This document shows, one piece after another, positions 37,563 to 47,524 of a DNA stretch of 64,000 nucleotides (its first letter is position 1; each line of letters starts with the position of its first letter). Made by a program: the position numbers and the translations under genes. Under the pieces are notes generated by a model that worked only from the letters and a program-made list of their open reading frames with translations, was not told the DNA's origin and searched no databases. The stretch is from NCBI GenBank assembly GCA_016630955.3, contig CM049986.1, positions 2,294,001-2,358,000 on the forward strand. Reading direction: 5' to 3'. This stretch comes from Didymella arachidicola (Eukaryota; Ascomycota; Dothideomycetes; Pleosporales; Didymellaceae).

Positions 37563-40500
37563 CTAGGTATTCGTTGTTTTTTTTTTGGTTTTTCGATGTT
37601 TAATTACTTTCTCGACTTCCCACTCGTCCTGGCCGTCCGCCTGGTAGTGAAAGTCTTGCTGGATCGGCGTTCTAGGGTCGGCTGGTTCCAACAGCGAGAT
37701 GTGGAACACTGGATGGATCTTTGCATCCTTGGGCAGCGCAAGTCGATAGTTGACTGGGCTGATTTGCTTGGAAATGAAAAATGGTCCGACCTTGACTTTG
37801 TCCAGTTTTTTCGTTGGTCGCCGTGTGCGTAGGTTTTTCGTAAGGAGATACACTTTATCCCCCTCCTTTAGCAGAGGCGCCGTTTTTCGTTTCTTGTTAA
37901 CATAAGAGATGCTCTGTGACTGAGCTTTGGCGATGTTATCGAGCGATTTTCTGTGTACTTCCTTCAGTGCTTTGACTGAGTTAATCGCTGATTCCGTTTG
38001 AATGTTACTGTCCAATGATCTGGTAAAGAGATTTGGGTGTCTCCCGTGGTTTGCAAAGAACGGCGTTACGCCTGTTGCTTCCGACAATTTGTTGTTGTAC
38101 GCGATTTGTGCCATAGGTAGTAGTGAGACCCAGTTGTCTTGCTGCTGGTTGCAGTAAATGCGGAGGTACGTCTCCATTGTTTGGTTCACTCGTTCCGTTT
38201 GGCCATCCGTCTGCGGATGATACGCGGTTGACAGTTTTTTCTTGGTACCAATAGCTGCTAACAGCGTGGTCCAGTAGTTCGATGTAAACAACTTGTCTCT
38301 ATCGCTAATGATTGATTCGGAAATGCCGTGGTGTCGAACAATCCTATCCAGGTACACTCGTGCGAGCTGCTCTGCAGTGTAGCTGTGGCGGAAAGGCACA
38401 AACTCAGCGGCTTTCGTGAATCGATCCACTACAACGAAGATTGAGTCGTAGGTGTATCCTGTTACAGGATCCTTGGAGACAGGTAGCTGTGTAACGAAAT
38501 CCATCGTAATGTTCGTCCATGGTGCCTTTGGCGGCTCCATTGCCTGTGCTTCTCCATACTTGGCGTGCGTGCTGTGTTTGTTCTGTTGACAGCTTACGCA
38601 ATTCTTGATGAACTTGGCGACCTTGTCGCGCATGTTCGGGAACTCGTAATGTCTCTTGATGAGTTCCATTGTTCTGGTGATACCGGGGTGTCCATGAAGC
38701 GGGTCATCGTGGTGACTGCTTATGACTTCTTCCTCCAGTTCCTCTGGTACCTGTGATGGTACATGATGCTCTTGACGTACTAGCATCATATTGTTGAGCT
38801 GCTGGGACGGTCCTAACGATCCGTCGCTATTGATACCAAGGATCGCCGATTCGTTGATCGTCTTGGATCCTGCGAGGTCGTGTCGTCGACTGAGTGCGTC
38901 GGCTCTGCCGTTGTCCTTTCCTGGTGTATAGAGGATCTTGAATTTGTATTGTCCGAGGGTCTCGGACCATCGTACTTGTCGTCTGTTCAATACCTTTGTT
39001 GTCGTGAAATGTACCAGGTTTTTGTGATCCGTGTAGATCGTAAGTTCCGAACAACTTTCAGCGTAGACTCGCCAATGTTCTAGGGCAGATACGATCGCGA
39101 GCAGTTCTTTGTCGTGTACGTCGTATCGTTCTTCGGGTCCTGAGAACTTGCGTGAGTAGTAGGCAATCGGGTGCCATTGACCATCTCGTTCCTGTGTGAT
39201 GCATGCTCCTAATGCCAGATCTGAGGCATCTGTTTCCATTTGCAGCGGTTCTCCGCTCCTGAATGTAACCAACGTGGGTGGATCTATACAAGCCTGTTTC
39301 AACGTTTCAAAAGCTTTGTCCTGATCCTTGCCCCATTTGAAGGGTGTGTCCTTCCGCGTAAGTTTCGTAAGCGGCAAGGCCTTCGTGGAGTAATCCTTGA
39401 TGAAGCGTCGGTTGAAGTTGACAAACCCAAGGAACTCTTGGATGTTCTTAACGGTTTTGGGTGTTGGCCAATCTTTTACAACCTGAATCTTTTCTTGGCT
39501 TATCTTGACTCCGTATCGTCCTACTACAAACCCTAGGAATTCGACTTCCTCCTTGTGCCACTCGCACTTCTCGGGTTTTAAGCGTAGGTGCGCTGCTCCT
39601 AGGCAGGCAAGCACTTGTCGTACGTGTTCGACATGCTCTTCTAGTGTTTTGCTGTACACTAGGATGTCATCGAGGTATGCTACCACGGTAATGTCCAAGT
39701 GTGCCCTTAGTACGTTGTTGATTAAGGCCTGACATGTCGCTGGTGCGTTGGTAAGCCCGAACGGCATAACCAAATACTCGTAATGACCATAACGGGTTCT
39801 AAACGCCGTCTTCCATTCTTCGCCCTCCTTCATGCGGATGAGGTTGTATGCTCCTCTTAAGTCTAACGCAGTGAAGTACTGTGCTCCGGCTAACCGATCC
39901 TGAAGTTCGCTGATGTTCGGTAGCGGGTAACGATTCTTGATCGTGATATCGTTGAGCTTTCGGTAATCGATGCAAGGTCGTAGCTTGCCATCTTTCTTTG
40001 GTACGAATAGAACGGGAAATCCTGCTAGGGATTCTGATTCTTGAATGAATCCTTTCTCGAGGTTCTCCTTAAGGTAGTTGCGCAGCTCCTTAAGTTCCTT
40101 TTCTGACATCTGGTATATTGGCCCGAATGGGGGCTTCTTGCCTTCCTCGAGCTTAATCTCGTGGTCCCATTCCTGGTGCTGCGGTAATGCCTTCGCAGTC
40201 TTCTCATCGCGGAAGAGGTCTATAAACTCTCTGTATTCATCCGGGATGTCAGGAGTTGTACTGTTCTCCTTAACCGTCGCTTTGTGATCCTGGGGCTGGT
40301 TGGTATCTGCGCGGTCGACCGCTCTAACTTGGCGCGTCTTGTTCGAAGAGATGTTGTTGATCTCCTTCTCATCCACCAGCTGCGTCGTGAGCTGCGCGGG
40401 TCGCTGTCCGGGTGTACCTGATCCGTGACACGTGAGCGTTATTCGCTGGTTCTTCCAGTCGATCCATGGATTGTGCTCTCTTAACCAAGGAAGTCCTAAT

Positions 40501-40880
40501 ATGATATCATGGGCGGCCGTTCCCAGAACATCTAGGTCTATCAATTCCTCGTGGTTGAATACTTTCAGACGTCGCTGTACCACTTCGTGGGTCACAGTCG
40601 ACTCTCCTGGCATTGGTTCTCCGTTGGCTACTCGTAAAGGGTATGGTTCCTTCTTTCTTCGCTTCTGCAAGCCTGCTTGCGCGATAGCGGATTGAGACAC
40701 GTAGTTGCTCTGTGCTCCTGAGTCCAACAATGCCGTCATCCTGGTACCTTCTAGCACAACAGGGAATTTGATGAGGGACTGGGCCTCATTGGAATCCTGA
40801 CGTCGATTCCGGGAGCCCTGGACTGCGTTGAGAAAAAGCTCTCGTCCGGGTCGTCCTTGGCGTCCGTTTGCCATATGTCT
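37563..40880 (-). pseudogene. pol: Pol of element C, frameshifted in chromodomain
   Basis: Matches A and B from the frameshift site through integrase, then diverges after KHRKTK: the plus strand has ten T in a row at about 37577-37586, where the A copy has an eight-base AAAGAAAA equivalent. The +2 change ends the frame after a few codons at 37563. Protease, RT, RNase H and integrase core are intact; most of the chromodomain and the C-terminal tail (~55 residues) are lost. The element may still integrate but without chromodomain guidance (inference). Confidence 0.88.
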
Positions 40881-43003
40881 AAAAAAGACTCGTCCTGGGG
40901 CATAAAACCGCTCAGGCGTTTTAGTGTCTCGTGGTTCCTGCACTTCGGATGGAAGCACTCAGCCCATTCTTGGCCGTAGCACCTCTCGTTTTGGACCATG
41001 TGCATGTTGAATATGTCTTCCACACATTCAATTCCTGGAAAGTGGAGATTCGTGCGTTTATCCCACAAGTGCTCTGCGCAATAGGTATCCGTACATTCCC
41101 ACCAGTATTCCTCGCAGCCCTCGGGCTTACTCGGAAACCATCCACTGTCCAGTTTGTACTGTCTGTGGTCTTCGCAGGCTTCGTGGTAGCATTGCGTAGG
41201 TGGTAGTCGAGAATGGTACGGGTTTCGAATATCCTGGAACAGCTTCGACGTATAGCTCGTCGTTGGCAAAGCGGGCTGTCGGTCGAAGTCGGGTTCGTCT
41301 CGACTTCGAGCGTATAAGTTGTAGTCGTCCAGCTGTTGCTGAGTTGCGGAGTTGCTTTCTTTCCAGCGGATAAAGTCTTCCGTGTGCCATTCTTTGTTGG
41401 TTTTCTGTGCATTGGCTACCTGTTGGTCGAATCTCTCAAGTGCTTCGGGATCACCGAGCAAGTACCGTCTTGACCGTTGAATATTTTCTTCCGTCATCCA
41501 ATCACGGACAGACTCGACATCCTGTAGGCTTGGTGTCTGAATAGTGACGGATGACGCTTCTCCCTTGTGCTCTGGGATGTTGTTGACAATGGTCAAGTTT
41601 ATCGTTGGTACTTGAGGTTCTTGGAAGACAGGAGTCTGGGTGGATTGGTCGCGCGAGACCATCATGTCCTGACTATGTTGTGCTCTGTCGCATACAATTA
41701 AACGTTTCCCTTCCTTTGAATAGTACTTGTCGTTGAGCCGGAAAAAGGAATCGTAGTATCGTTTGCCAACAATAGCGCTGCCGTCCTTAATGTCGCACTC
41801 TACCACATGGTGTTGACGGGGATCATTGTCAATCCACTCTTCCTTAGGGTAGGGTGTTGGTGACCGGATTTGCTTGCTTGGAGCATCCTCATCGGACTCC
41901 TCGATGTAGTCGTTGTCAAGTCCGGAAGTGGGGTCTTCCATGAGACGTCCCATCTCATTAGTAACGACCTCCCACTCTTGGTCGCCGCTGTCGTCATGAG
42001 CCAGCATGTTCAGCTGTCTGGTCACTTTGTTCTTCATGCGACAGTCGCGGGCGTAGTGGCCTGTCTTGCCACAGCCGTAACAAGTCACTGAAGACTTATC
42101 ACCGCGGTTGTTACTACCCTTCTTTTTCTCATTCCATCGTTCAGGTCCTTTGTTAATGTTGGAGAGGTCCATTGCTGCAGGACCGTAGTATCCACTGTTC
42201 GTATCGTTGTGGACACGGCGTCCCATGTTGGCTTGGTAAAGGCCACCACGTTGACCACGGCGGTAGTTGTTGTTGCGCCACTGGTTGCGTGGAGCCTGGG
42301 GTGGGCGAGCGACCTGAGTCACGACTCGCACACGAGGGTCCTCTCGTAATTCTTGTTGAAGGTCGTAGAGCTTGACGTCGATACTGATTGCTTCGTTTAC
42401 TAACGCGTCGAAGGTATCGGTAGCTGCGGCAGTCCGCATGAGCTCTTCCTTGACCTTGGGCTTAAGGCCTTGTTTGAACATGGTCATCAGCGCAACGTCG
42501 TCCCAGCCGGTGAACGTAGCTACTTGCTGAAACTTAGCAGCGTAGTCGGCGGCGGACGCAGTTTGTCGGATGCGCTGAATCTCACGTCGGGCGATGGTTG
42601 GTTCGTTGTGTACTCCAAATACTTGGCGAATCTGTTCCTTGAACAGATCGAAGTCTTCGATCCATGGGTCGATGTCTGTTGAGTTGCTTGCTCCGTCGTG
42701 GTAACGGCGAATAAAGGGTTTGATCCAAGTGAACGCGCGATCCTTCATAAACGTACTCACAAAAGTGACACGTTTCTCCTCTGGGATGCGTTCTCCTTGG
42801 AACTTGAAAAACAGATCGAACTTCATGAGCCAGTCTTCCAGCTTGTCGCGAGTGCCATCAAAGGCCTCGGGTTTAGCCACTGGGTAAACACTGGTAGGGG
42901 CAGACGCCGCTGCCTCCTCGTCCATGTCGAGATCGTCATCAGCCGTGCGGCGTGATGCGTTGGAGTTGCTTGGGGTAGCACGGGATCCTGAGGTAGTACT
43001 CAT
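40751..43003 (-). CDS. gag: Gag polyprotein of element C
   Basis: 750 aa from ATG 43003, intact and near-identical to A and B (small clusters of change such as DAPSKQI for DVSNKQV). CCHC knuckle and three C-x4-C-x2-H motifs retained; slippery heptamer at 40880-40886. Confidence 0.95.
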   Translation of the reverse strand: MSTTSGSRATPSNSNASRRTADDDLDMDEEAAASAPTSVYPVAKPEAFDGTRDKLEDWLMKFDLFFKFQGERIPEEKRVTFVSTFMKDRAFTWIKPFIRRYHDGASNSTDIDPWIEDFDLFKEQIRQVFGVHNEPTIARREIQRIRQTASAADYAAKFQQVATFTGWDDVALMTMFKQGLKPKVKEELMRTAAATDTFDALVNEAISIDVKLYDLQQELREDPRVRVVTQVARPPQAPRNQWRNNNYRRGQRGGLYQANMGRRVHNDTNSGYYGPAAMDLSNINKGPERWNEKKKGSNNRGDKSSVTCYGCGKTGHYARDCRMKNKVTRQLNMLAHDDSGDQEWEVVTNEMGRLMEDPTSGLDNDYIEESDEDAPSKQIRSPTPYPKEEWIDNDPRQHHVVECDIKDGSAIVGKRYYDSFFRLNDKYYSKEGKRLIVCDRAQHSQDMMVSRDQSTQTPVFQEPQVPTINLTIVNNIPEHKGEASSVTIQTPSLQDVESVRDWMTEENIQRSRRYLLGDPEALERFDQQVANAQKTNKEWHTEDFIRWKESNSATQQQLDDYNLYARSRDEPDFDRQPALPTTSYTSKLFQDIRNPYHSRLPPTQCYHEACEDHRQYKLDSGWFPSKPEGCEEYWWECTDTYCAEHLWDKRTNLHFPGIECVEDIFNMHMVQNERCYGQEWAECFHPKCRNHETLKRLSGFMPQDESFLDIWQTDAKDDPDESFFSTQSRAPGIDVRIPMRPSPSSNSLLC

Positions 43004-43020
43004 CTTGGGGGTGTTCAAAA

Positions 43021-43447
43021 TGTTGAAGTCGTACTTTAAGCAAAGCTCGTAAGCACTAATTCTATTGGTTCTCAGGGATGAGTACGGTGACAGGAAGCCG
43101 AGGGGGTTGGTTGCAATAAGGTGTACAGATACGATCTGTCAGTCTTGAGAGCAGGGTAACGATGAGTAGTACAGAGTAGACTGTCTAGCTCGAAGGTTGG
43201 GTTTGAGATCCAAAGACAAACTTTAACTTAGGATTGAACACGAACTGTAAGAGTTGTGTTCCTACTAGATTATATAGTGAAGGTAATGGGGGTCATCCCA
43301 AGGGTTGTGCCATCCCCGGAGGTCTTGCCATCCCGGAGGTCACGTCTTGGCGGGATGCCATCCCGGAGTCCCGTGATTGGTGACACGCTGTCATCCTTAG
43401 CGATGCCCCGCTTCCTATCAGTACCTCGCAACTCGGAGATCGTAACA
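43021..43447 (-). repeat. 5' LTR of element C
   Basis: 427 bp, one base different from the 3' LTR. ACTATATAATC-type TATA; GTGTTCAA retained although the upstream bases changed from GTGTGTG to GTTCGTG, supporting selection on the octamer. Confidence 0.95.
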
Positions 43448-44058
43448 AAGAGCTATAAGTAGTAGTATATTTAGATAGATAAGACTCTTATAGTAGGTAA
43501 AATATAAAAGGTATTAGCTAAATAGGTAGGTAGTAGCTATAGTAATAGGGAGAGTATATTAGAGAAGGTATAGAAGGAAAGGTAGTATAGGTATTATAAA
43601 GGTACTAGGTATAACACCTATACCTATATAGTTAAGATTAGTAGTGTAAGTAATAGTAGTAATTCTAATAATTAATTTAGTATATTATAATAGTTTATTA
43701 ACTATAATAAGGTTATATAATAATATATTAAAGTTAGCATGTTAGTATTAGAATACTTACTTACTTAGAGTACTTACTTACTTATAAAATATATTATAAT
43801 ATATTATTAGATAGTATAGGTAGGTATAGTATCTATTTATAGACTATAGACTATTTGCTAGAAAACTAGAAACTATAGAAATAAAGCTATATACCTTTCT
43901 ATATCTAATATGCTAGCCTTATAGGCTATTAGAATTCTTAGAGCTAATAATAGCTCTATTATAAAAAAATTTAGAGTTTAATATCTAGTATTAGAGAAGT
44001 TATTTAGAAGTAAAAATAGATATTTAACTAGTAAAACTAGGTATACTACTTGCTTATA
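43448..44058 (-). repeat. AT-rich relic R2, right part, and MITE fragment
   Basis: 43448-43810 is the reverse complement of R1 left of and across the MITE1 site: AGCTATAAGTAG is the uninterrupted target, so R2 shows R1 before MITE1 inserted. About 43960-44040 resembles a MITE end (ACTAGTAAAACTAG). No ORF. Confidence 0.72.
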
Positions 44059-44060
44059 TA

Positions 44061-45925
44061 ACGTACCTCACGGGTAAGTGGGCCACCCTGTCTAGTGGGC
44101 CACTTTTGCCAAGACCACACCAAACTTCACATTAAATTGTAGTATAGTAACAGCACCTCGCGTATGGGGGTTCTGAGGAAGACGTCCTGGCAAGGTCCAT
44201 GGTAGATAAGTGTTATTTACACGTTCGCGCGTTGTGCCCTGTCTCTCCGCACGTTCCACACCGTCGTTGGGATAGTTCACCTCCTTCAGCGCGCATCCTC
44301 TTCTTTGGCTTCTTACCATCACCACGCACGCCAAACTCCTTTAGAGCAGTTAAACGCTGTGCCTCTTCAACTGTTATGCTCCCTCCTGTTTGAATTCGCT
44401 TCCTTTTATGTGATTTGCGCTCTGTTGCAGCTGCTAGAGCCTCTCGAAGCTCATCACGTTCCTTTCTCATCAACGCAAGCTGGTGCGCTACCTTTGCTCC
44501 CCCCTTTGCATAGTGCTCTAGCGCACTATACACTGAATTTGGTGAGCTGCCCTGCTGCCTCTTATACTTGTCTCGAATTAGAGTTGATTGCGACTGAAAT
44601 TCAAGCAGGTTTTTGGGGGTTTGGGACTGCCAGGGCTCGTTGTTGGTAGGTAGTTGGGGTGATGGAGTCCGCAGCCTCACATTGAGGGTTGATATGACCC
44701 GTTCTGGGTCAAAGGGGACCAATCCAGCGCCTCGGAACCCTCCCTGGATGTTGCTAGGGGTGATAGTCGCGTTATATGCTGCTCTTAAGCATACTAGGAA
44801 CGACTGCTTGTCTATGTGGTTGATCCGGTTGCGCGAGAGCTTGTTGACCTGATGCCCGTACTCCCGCTTCAAAGGGGCAAAACAACCCACATCAAGCAGC
44901 TGCAAGAGGTGCGATGAGTGCGCAGGCATTGTAAGAGTTACAATCTTGTTCTCTTTGCAGTATTGGGTGAATGCTGCGGCCTGGTGGCTCTCATGGCCGT
45001 CTATAAGTAGCAAACGGTGGGTCCCATAGGTACGCTCCTTAGTATGCCTGTTAAAGTGCTTCAACCAGTCAAGACCAAGCTCGTTGTTGGTCCAGCCGTT
45101 CTCAGAGACCCCAATTACCCAGTCCTGGGGCAGATCTTTGTCCTTAGACCAGTTGGTGGTGTGGGTTTTGGCTTTAAGGATAATAAAGGGTGGAATAGCC
45201 CACCCTGCAGCATTTACGCCTAAGATTAACGTAGCCCACTCCTTATTGCCTGGCTGTATCTGCTTTGCTCGTCCTCGGTTCTCTACGTCTGCAACCACTG
45301 CTCCAGGGGTAATCTGACCCATTGCAAAGCCAGTCTCGTCAAAGTTGTACGTGTCTTCGTCCACAATGCCGTACTTAGCTTTGACATTAGCTACTAGGCT
45401 GAACCAGCCCTGTATTATCTCAGGATCCTCGCAGAGGGCTCTCTTGTAGTCATACTTGCGACTAAACTTTACTTTTAGCCTTGGTTGACGCTTTACAAAC
45501 GTACTGGGCCAATTTCGGCCAACAGGGGCCATTCCACGCTCTTGTCGCAGCAAATTGGCCATATCAGCCACATCTGACAAGCGAGGGGGTTCTCCTCGCT
45601 GTATAAGGTAAAGAACGTGATCAACAATCGCCTCCTCTGCGTGCTCATCCAGATACCGTCGGCTAGGCATAGAATCAACTCTTGAGGGCTGTCCAGCGCG
45701 TCGTTGGGCTAGTGTAGTTCGGGGCACGTTGAAGATAGCTGCAACGCGTCGCAGGGAGAGATTCGCATCCTGTTTGATAGCTTGAAGTGCAAGCTGTATC
45801 CGAGCTTCTTTTAACGCGTCTGATTGACCTTGTTGTTGAGGCATTAGTGTAGGGAGAGAGTTTTGGTGTGGTCTTGGCAAAAGTGGCCCACTAGACAGGG
45901 TGGCCCACTTACCCGTGAGGTACGT
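44061..45925 (-). mobile_element. Fot1/pogo-like DNA transposon E4, intact
   Basis: 1865 bp, TA at 44059-44060 and 45926-45927. Outer TIR ACGTACCTCACGGGTAAG, then a repeated AGTGGGCCAC word around CCTGTCT, then the shared inner ACTTTTGCCAAGACC. Transposase ORF uninterrupted. Confidence 0.93.
44213..45844 (-). CDS. Fot1/pogo-like transposase with zinc knuckle (E4)
   Basis: 543 aa from ATG 45844. More divergent from E1-E3 than they are from each other, notably in the N-terminal DNA-binding part (e.g. PSRRYLDEHAEEAIVDHVLY), matching its different TIR words. The catalytic core keeps NFDETGFAMG, LIDGHESH and LDVGCFAPL. The CCHC knuckle is present (C-x2-C-x4-H-x4-C) but the frame stops right after TCK, a few residues shorter than E1. 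Possibly active. Confidence 0.92.
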   Translation of the reverse strand: MPQQQGQSDALKEARIQLALQAIKQDANLSLRRVAAIFNVPRTTLAQRRAGQPSRVDSMPSRRYLDEHAEEAIVDHVLYLIQRGEPPRLSDVADMANLLRQERGMAPVGRNWPSTFVKRQPRLKVKFSRKYDYKRALCEDPEIIQGWFSLVANVKAKYGIVDEDTYNFDETGFAMGQITPGAVVADVENRGRAKQIQPGNKEWATLILGVNAAGWAIPPFIILKAKTHTTNWSKDKDLPQDWVIGVSENGWTNNELGLDWLKHFNRHTKERTYGTHRLLLIDGHESHQAAAFTQYCKENKIVTLTMPAHSSHLLQLLDVGCFAPLKREYGHQVNKLSRNRINHIDKQSFLVCLRAAYNATITPSNIQGGFRGAGLVPFDPERVISTLNVRLRTPSPQLPTNNEPWQSQTPKNLLEFQSQSTLIRDKYKRQQGSSPNSVYSALEHYAKGGAKVAHQLALMRKERDELREALAAATERKSHKRKRIQTGGSITVEEAQRLTALKEFGVRGDGKKPKKRMRAEGGELSQRRCGTCGETGHNARTCK

Positions 45926-45927
45926 TA

Positions 45928-46152
45928 TACTACTTACCTATAAAGTATATTATACTAAAGGGTATAATACTATATCTTTTACTTTTATTATAATCTTTAA
46001 TTATAGCCTAAATAGTAAGTTATAATATACTTCTAGTATAAGATTATTATATATTATATTAGGGTGGTATTATATAATAGATGTGTAAGAGACATAATGT
46101 TGGTAAGGGCGGCCCGCTCGCTTAGGTTGGCCCGCTCGCATGTGAACTACGT
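45928..46152. repeat. AT-rich tail and right TIR of the founding element
   Basis: 45928-46080 is AT-rich with no ORF. About 46085-46152 is the right terminal inverted repeat of the founding element (ends GTGAACTACGT-TA), matching the left edge at 11417. Confidence 0.75.
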
Positions 46153-46396
46153 TAGCTCAAAATGTACCTAGGTAGTTCAGCTGTCCGGGCAACTTCACGA
46201 CAGAGACCATCACATGCGGTGTGCAGCTTTGAGCCCTTGAAAGTGGTGTTTGAAGCTACATTGGACCCATCGAAAAAGATAGGGGCGCTCTGGGTCCACT
46301 CTTATAGCTCTCAAGACACCGGTTGATCAGCGCAACAATTTTAACTCTCTAAAATTGGCAGCCAGGAGCTCTCTCAACCTCAAAGTGCCATCTACA

Positions 46397-47391
46397 ATGA
46401 CAGTCAAGCCAATCTATGAGGCCTTCGCCTCAAGACCGAAGGACCAGGCTCTCAAGAAGCCAATGAACTTGTTGCATACGGTCCGTACCTCAAACCATGC
46501 GCATCGCTCGAGGCCTAATATTGAGAACAGATGATCCGTGATCAGTTTAGCATCTCCACATGGCTCTCAATAGGCGCAGTCATACAGGCAGCCGCTTACA
46601 CTCTACTACCGTACCGTAACATCGTCACCGTTCTCCCTGTCGTGCTCTTCCTCGTCTACAAGATCACCTACACAATCTGCGTTGCTTCCGGATTCATCCC
46701 AAATCCCAGGATGCAGAACGTCAATCCGTACCGCACAGGTCCTATCTACCCTGATGAGAAAGGAGCTCAAGATAAGGCCGCCGACACTGAAATGTGTGCC
46801 ATCCTCCTTGGTGCCGTTTCCAACCATCCTCTCGGTATGCTTGGGCCGGGCTTCAAGCGAGTCGGTGATGAGTTCAATGCAATGGTCGAGCAGATGTCGA
46901 ACGAAGCTACAAGATATGGTTACCTCGGTCACTCTGCATGGTTGAATGCCTCAGACAATACTACTTCGAGCGAGTTCATGACCATCTTGTACTTCCAGAA
47001 CGAGCAATACCTACACGATTATGCTCACGGACCAATGCATACTGGAACCACGAAATGGTGGAGGGAAGTGGAGAAGGAGATTCCTCATGTTGGAATCTCG
47101 CACGAAGTTTTCGCTTGTCCAAAGAAGAGCTGGGAAGGTATTTACATCAACTATGCACCTGTCGGTAAGTGGCGCCCGTAAAACCTGCATTCATATCCTC
47201 TGCTAATACTCGTCGATGTAGGGATGGGTGCGACAACTAAGGAAGTGACTGGCCCTGACGGCAAGAAGTCATGGGTAAACCCTCTAGTGCAGCTCGGCGG
47301 CAAGATGTCGTATAGCAAGGGGCGCATGGGTCGAGAATTTGGGGATAACGAGTGGAAAGAGTCTACTGCAACCATGGGATACAGAGATTAA
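46397..47391 (+). CDS. DUF4188 family protein with two membrane segments
   Basis: The core is join(46531..47164,47222..47391), 267 aa from ATG 46531. Two hydrophobic segments come first (WLSIGAVIQAAAYTLL and IVTVLPVVLFLVYKI). The soluble domain has the family's conserved HPLGMLGPGFKRVGDEF, SEFMTILYFQ and HDYAHGP..H..TKWW stretches. I recognise this as DUF4188, related to the antibiotic-biosynthesis-monooxygenase fold; no reaction can be assigned. An upstream ATG at 46397 begins MTVKPIYEAFASRPKDQALK, which looks like a real N-terminus and could join through a 41-50 bp intron ending near 46525-46530. The exact junction is uncertain, so the outer coordinates include it. The transposon nest ends only 243 bp upstream. 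Confidence 0.75.
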
Positions 47392-47524
47392 GCAATGTAG
47401 TATACAGCAATTGCATGGATTATGATATTAAGCATGCGCCATGGGCAAAGCATTCTGCATAGCGTAAGACGAACTCGAGCTGGTTGAATATCGTTAGACC
47501 GTAGATGTTCAAAGCCGGCCAGCA

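Larger units (their letters stand above)
36355..43447 (-). mobile_element. Full-length Ty3/gypsy chromovirus, element C
   Basis: 7093 bp on the minus strand, target duplication AAGAG (36350-36354 and 43448-43452). LTRs of 427 bp at 36355-36781 (3') and 43021-43447 (5') differ at one base that I can find (36624 A versus G). Gag intact, Pol broken in the chromodomain, antisense ORF intact. U3 is the CCTCCGGGGATGG type. Confidence 0.96.
11417..46152. mobile_element. Founding TIR element containing the whole transposon nest
   Basis: The first ~70 bases (from ACGTAGTTCACATGCGAGCG) reappear as the reverse complement at about 46085-46152, with scattered differences. Both ends are bounded by TA (11415-11416 and 46153-46154), the target duplication of Tc1/mariner-pogo elements. 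Inside the TIR is a pair of direct repeats (GCGAGCG[AG]GCC, spacer AACCTAA, repeat again), the same design as the Fot1-like elements in the nest. The interior next to both ends is AT-rich and degraded. I infer an old MITE or Fot1-like element into which everything else later inserted. The host site before insertion would read ...GGCCC-TA-GCTC.... Confidence 0.8.

Noticed and set aside
11417..46152. Starship-type giant cargo element
   Set aside because: No DUF3435 tyrosine recombinase or cargo genes; the content is fully explained by nested ordinary transposons and the edges are TA-flanked TIRs.
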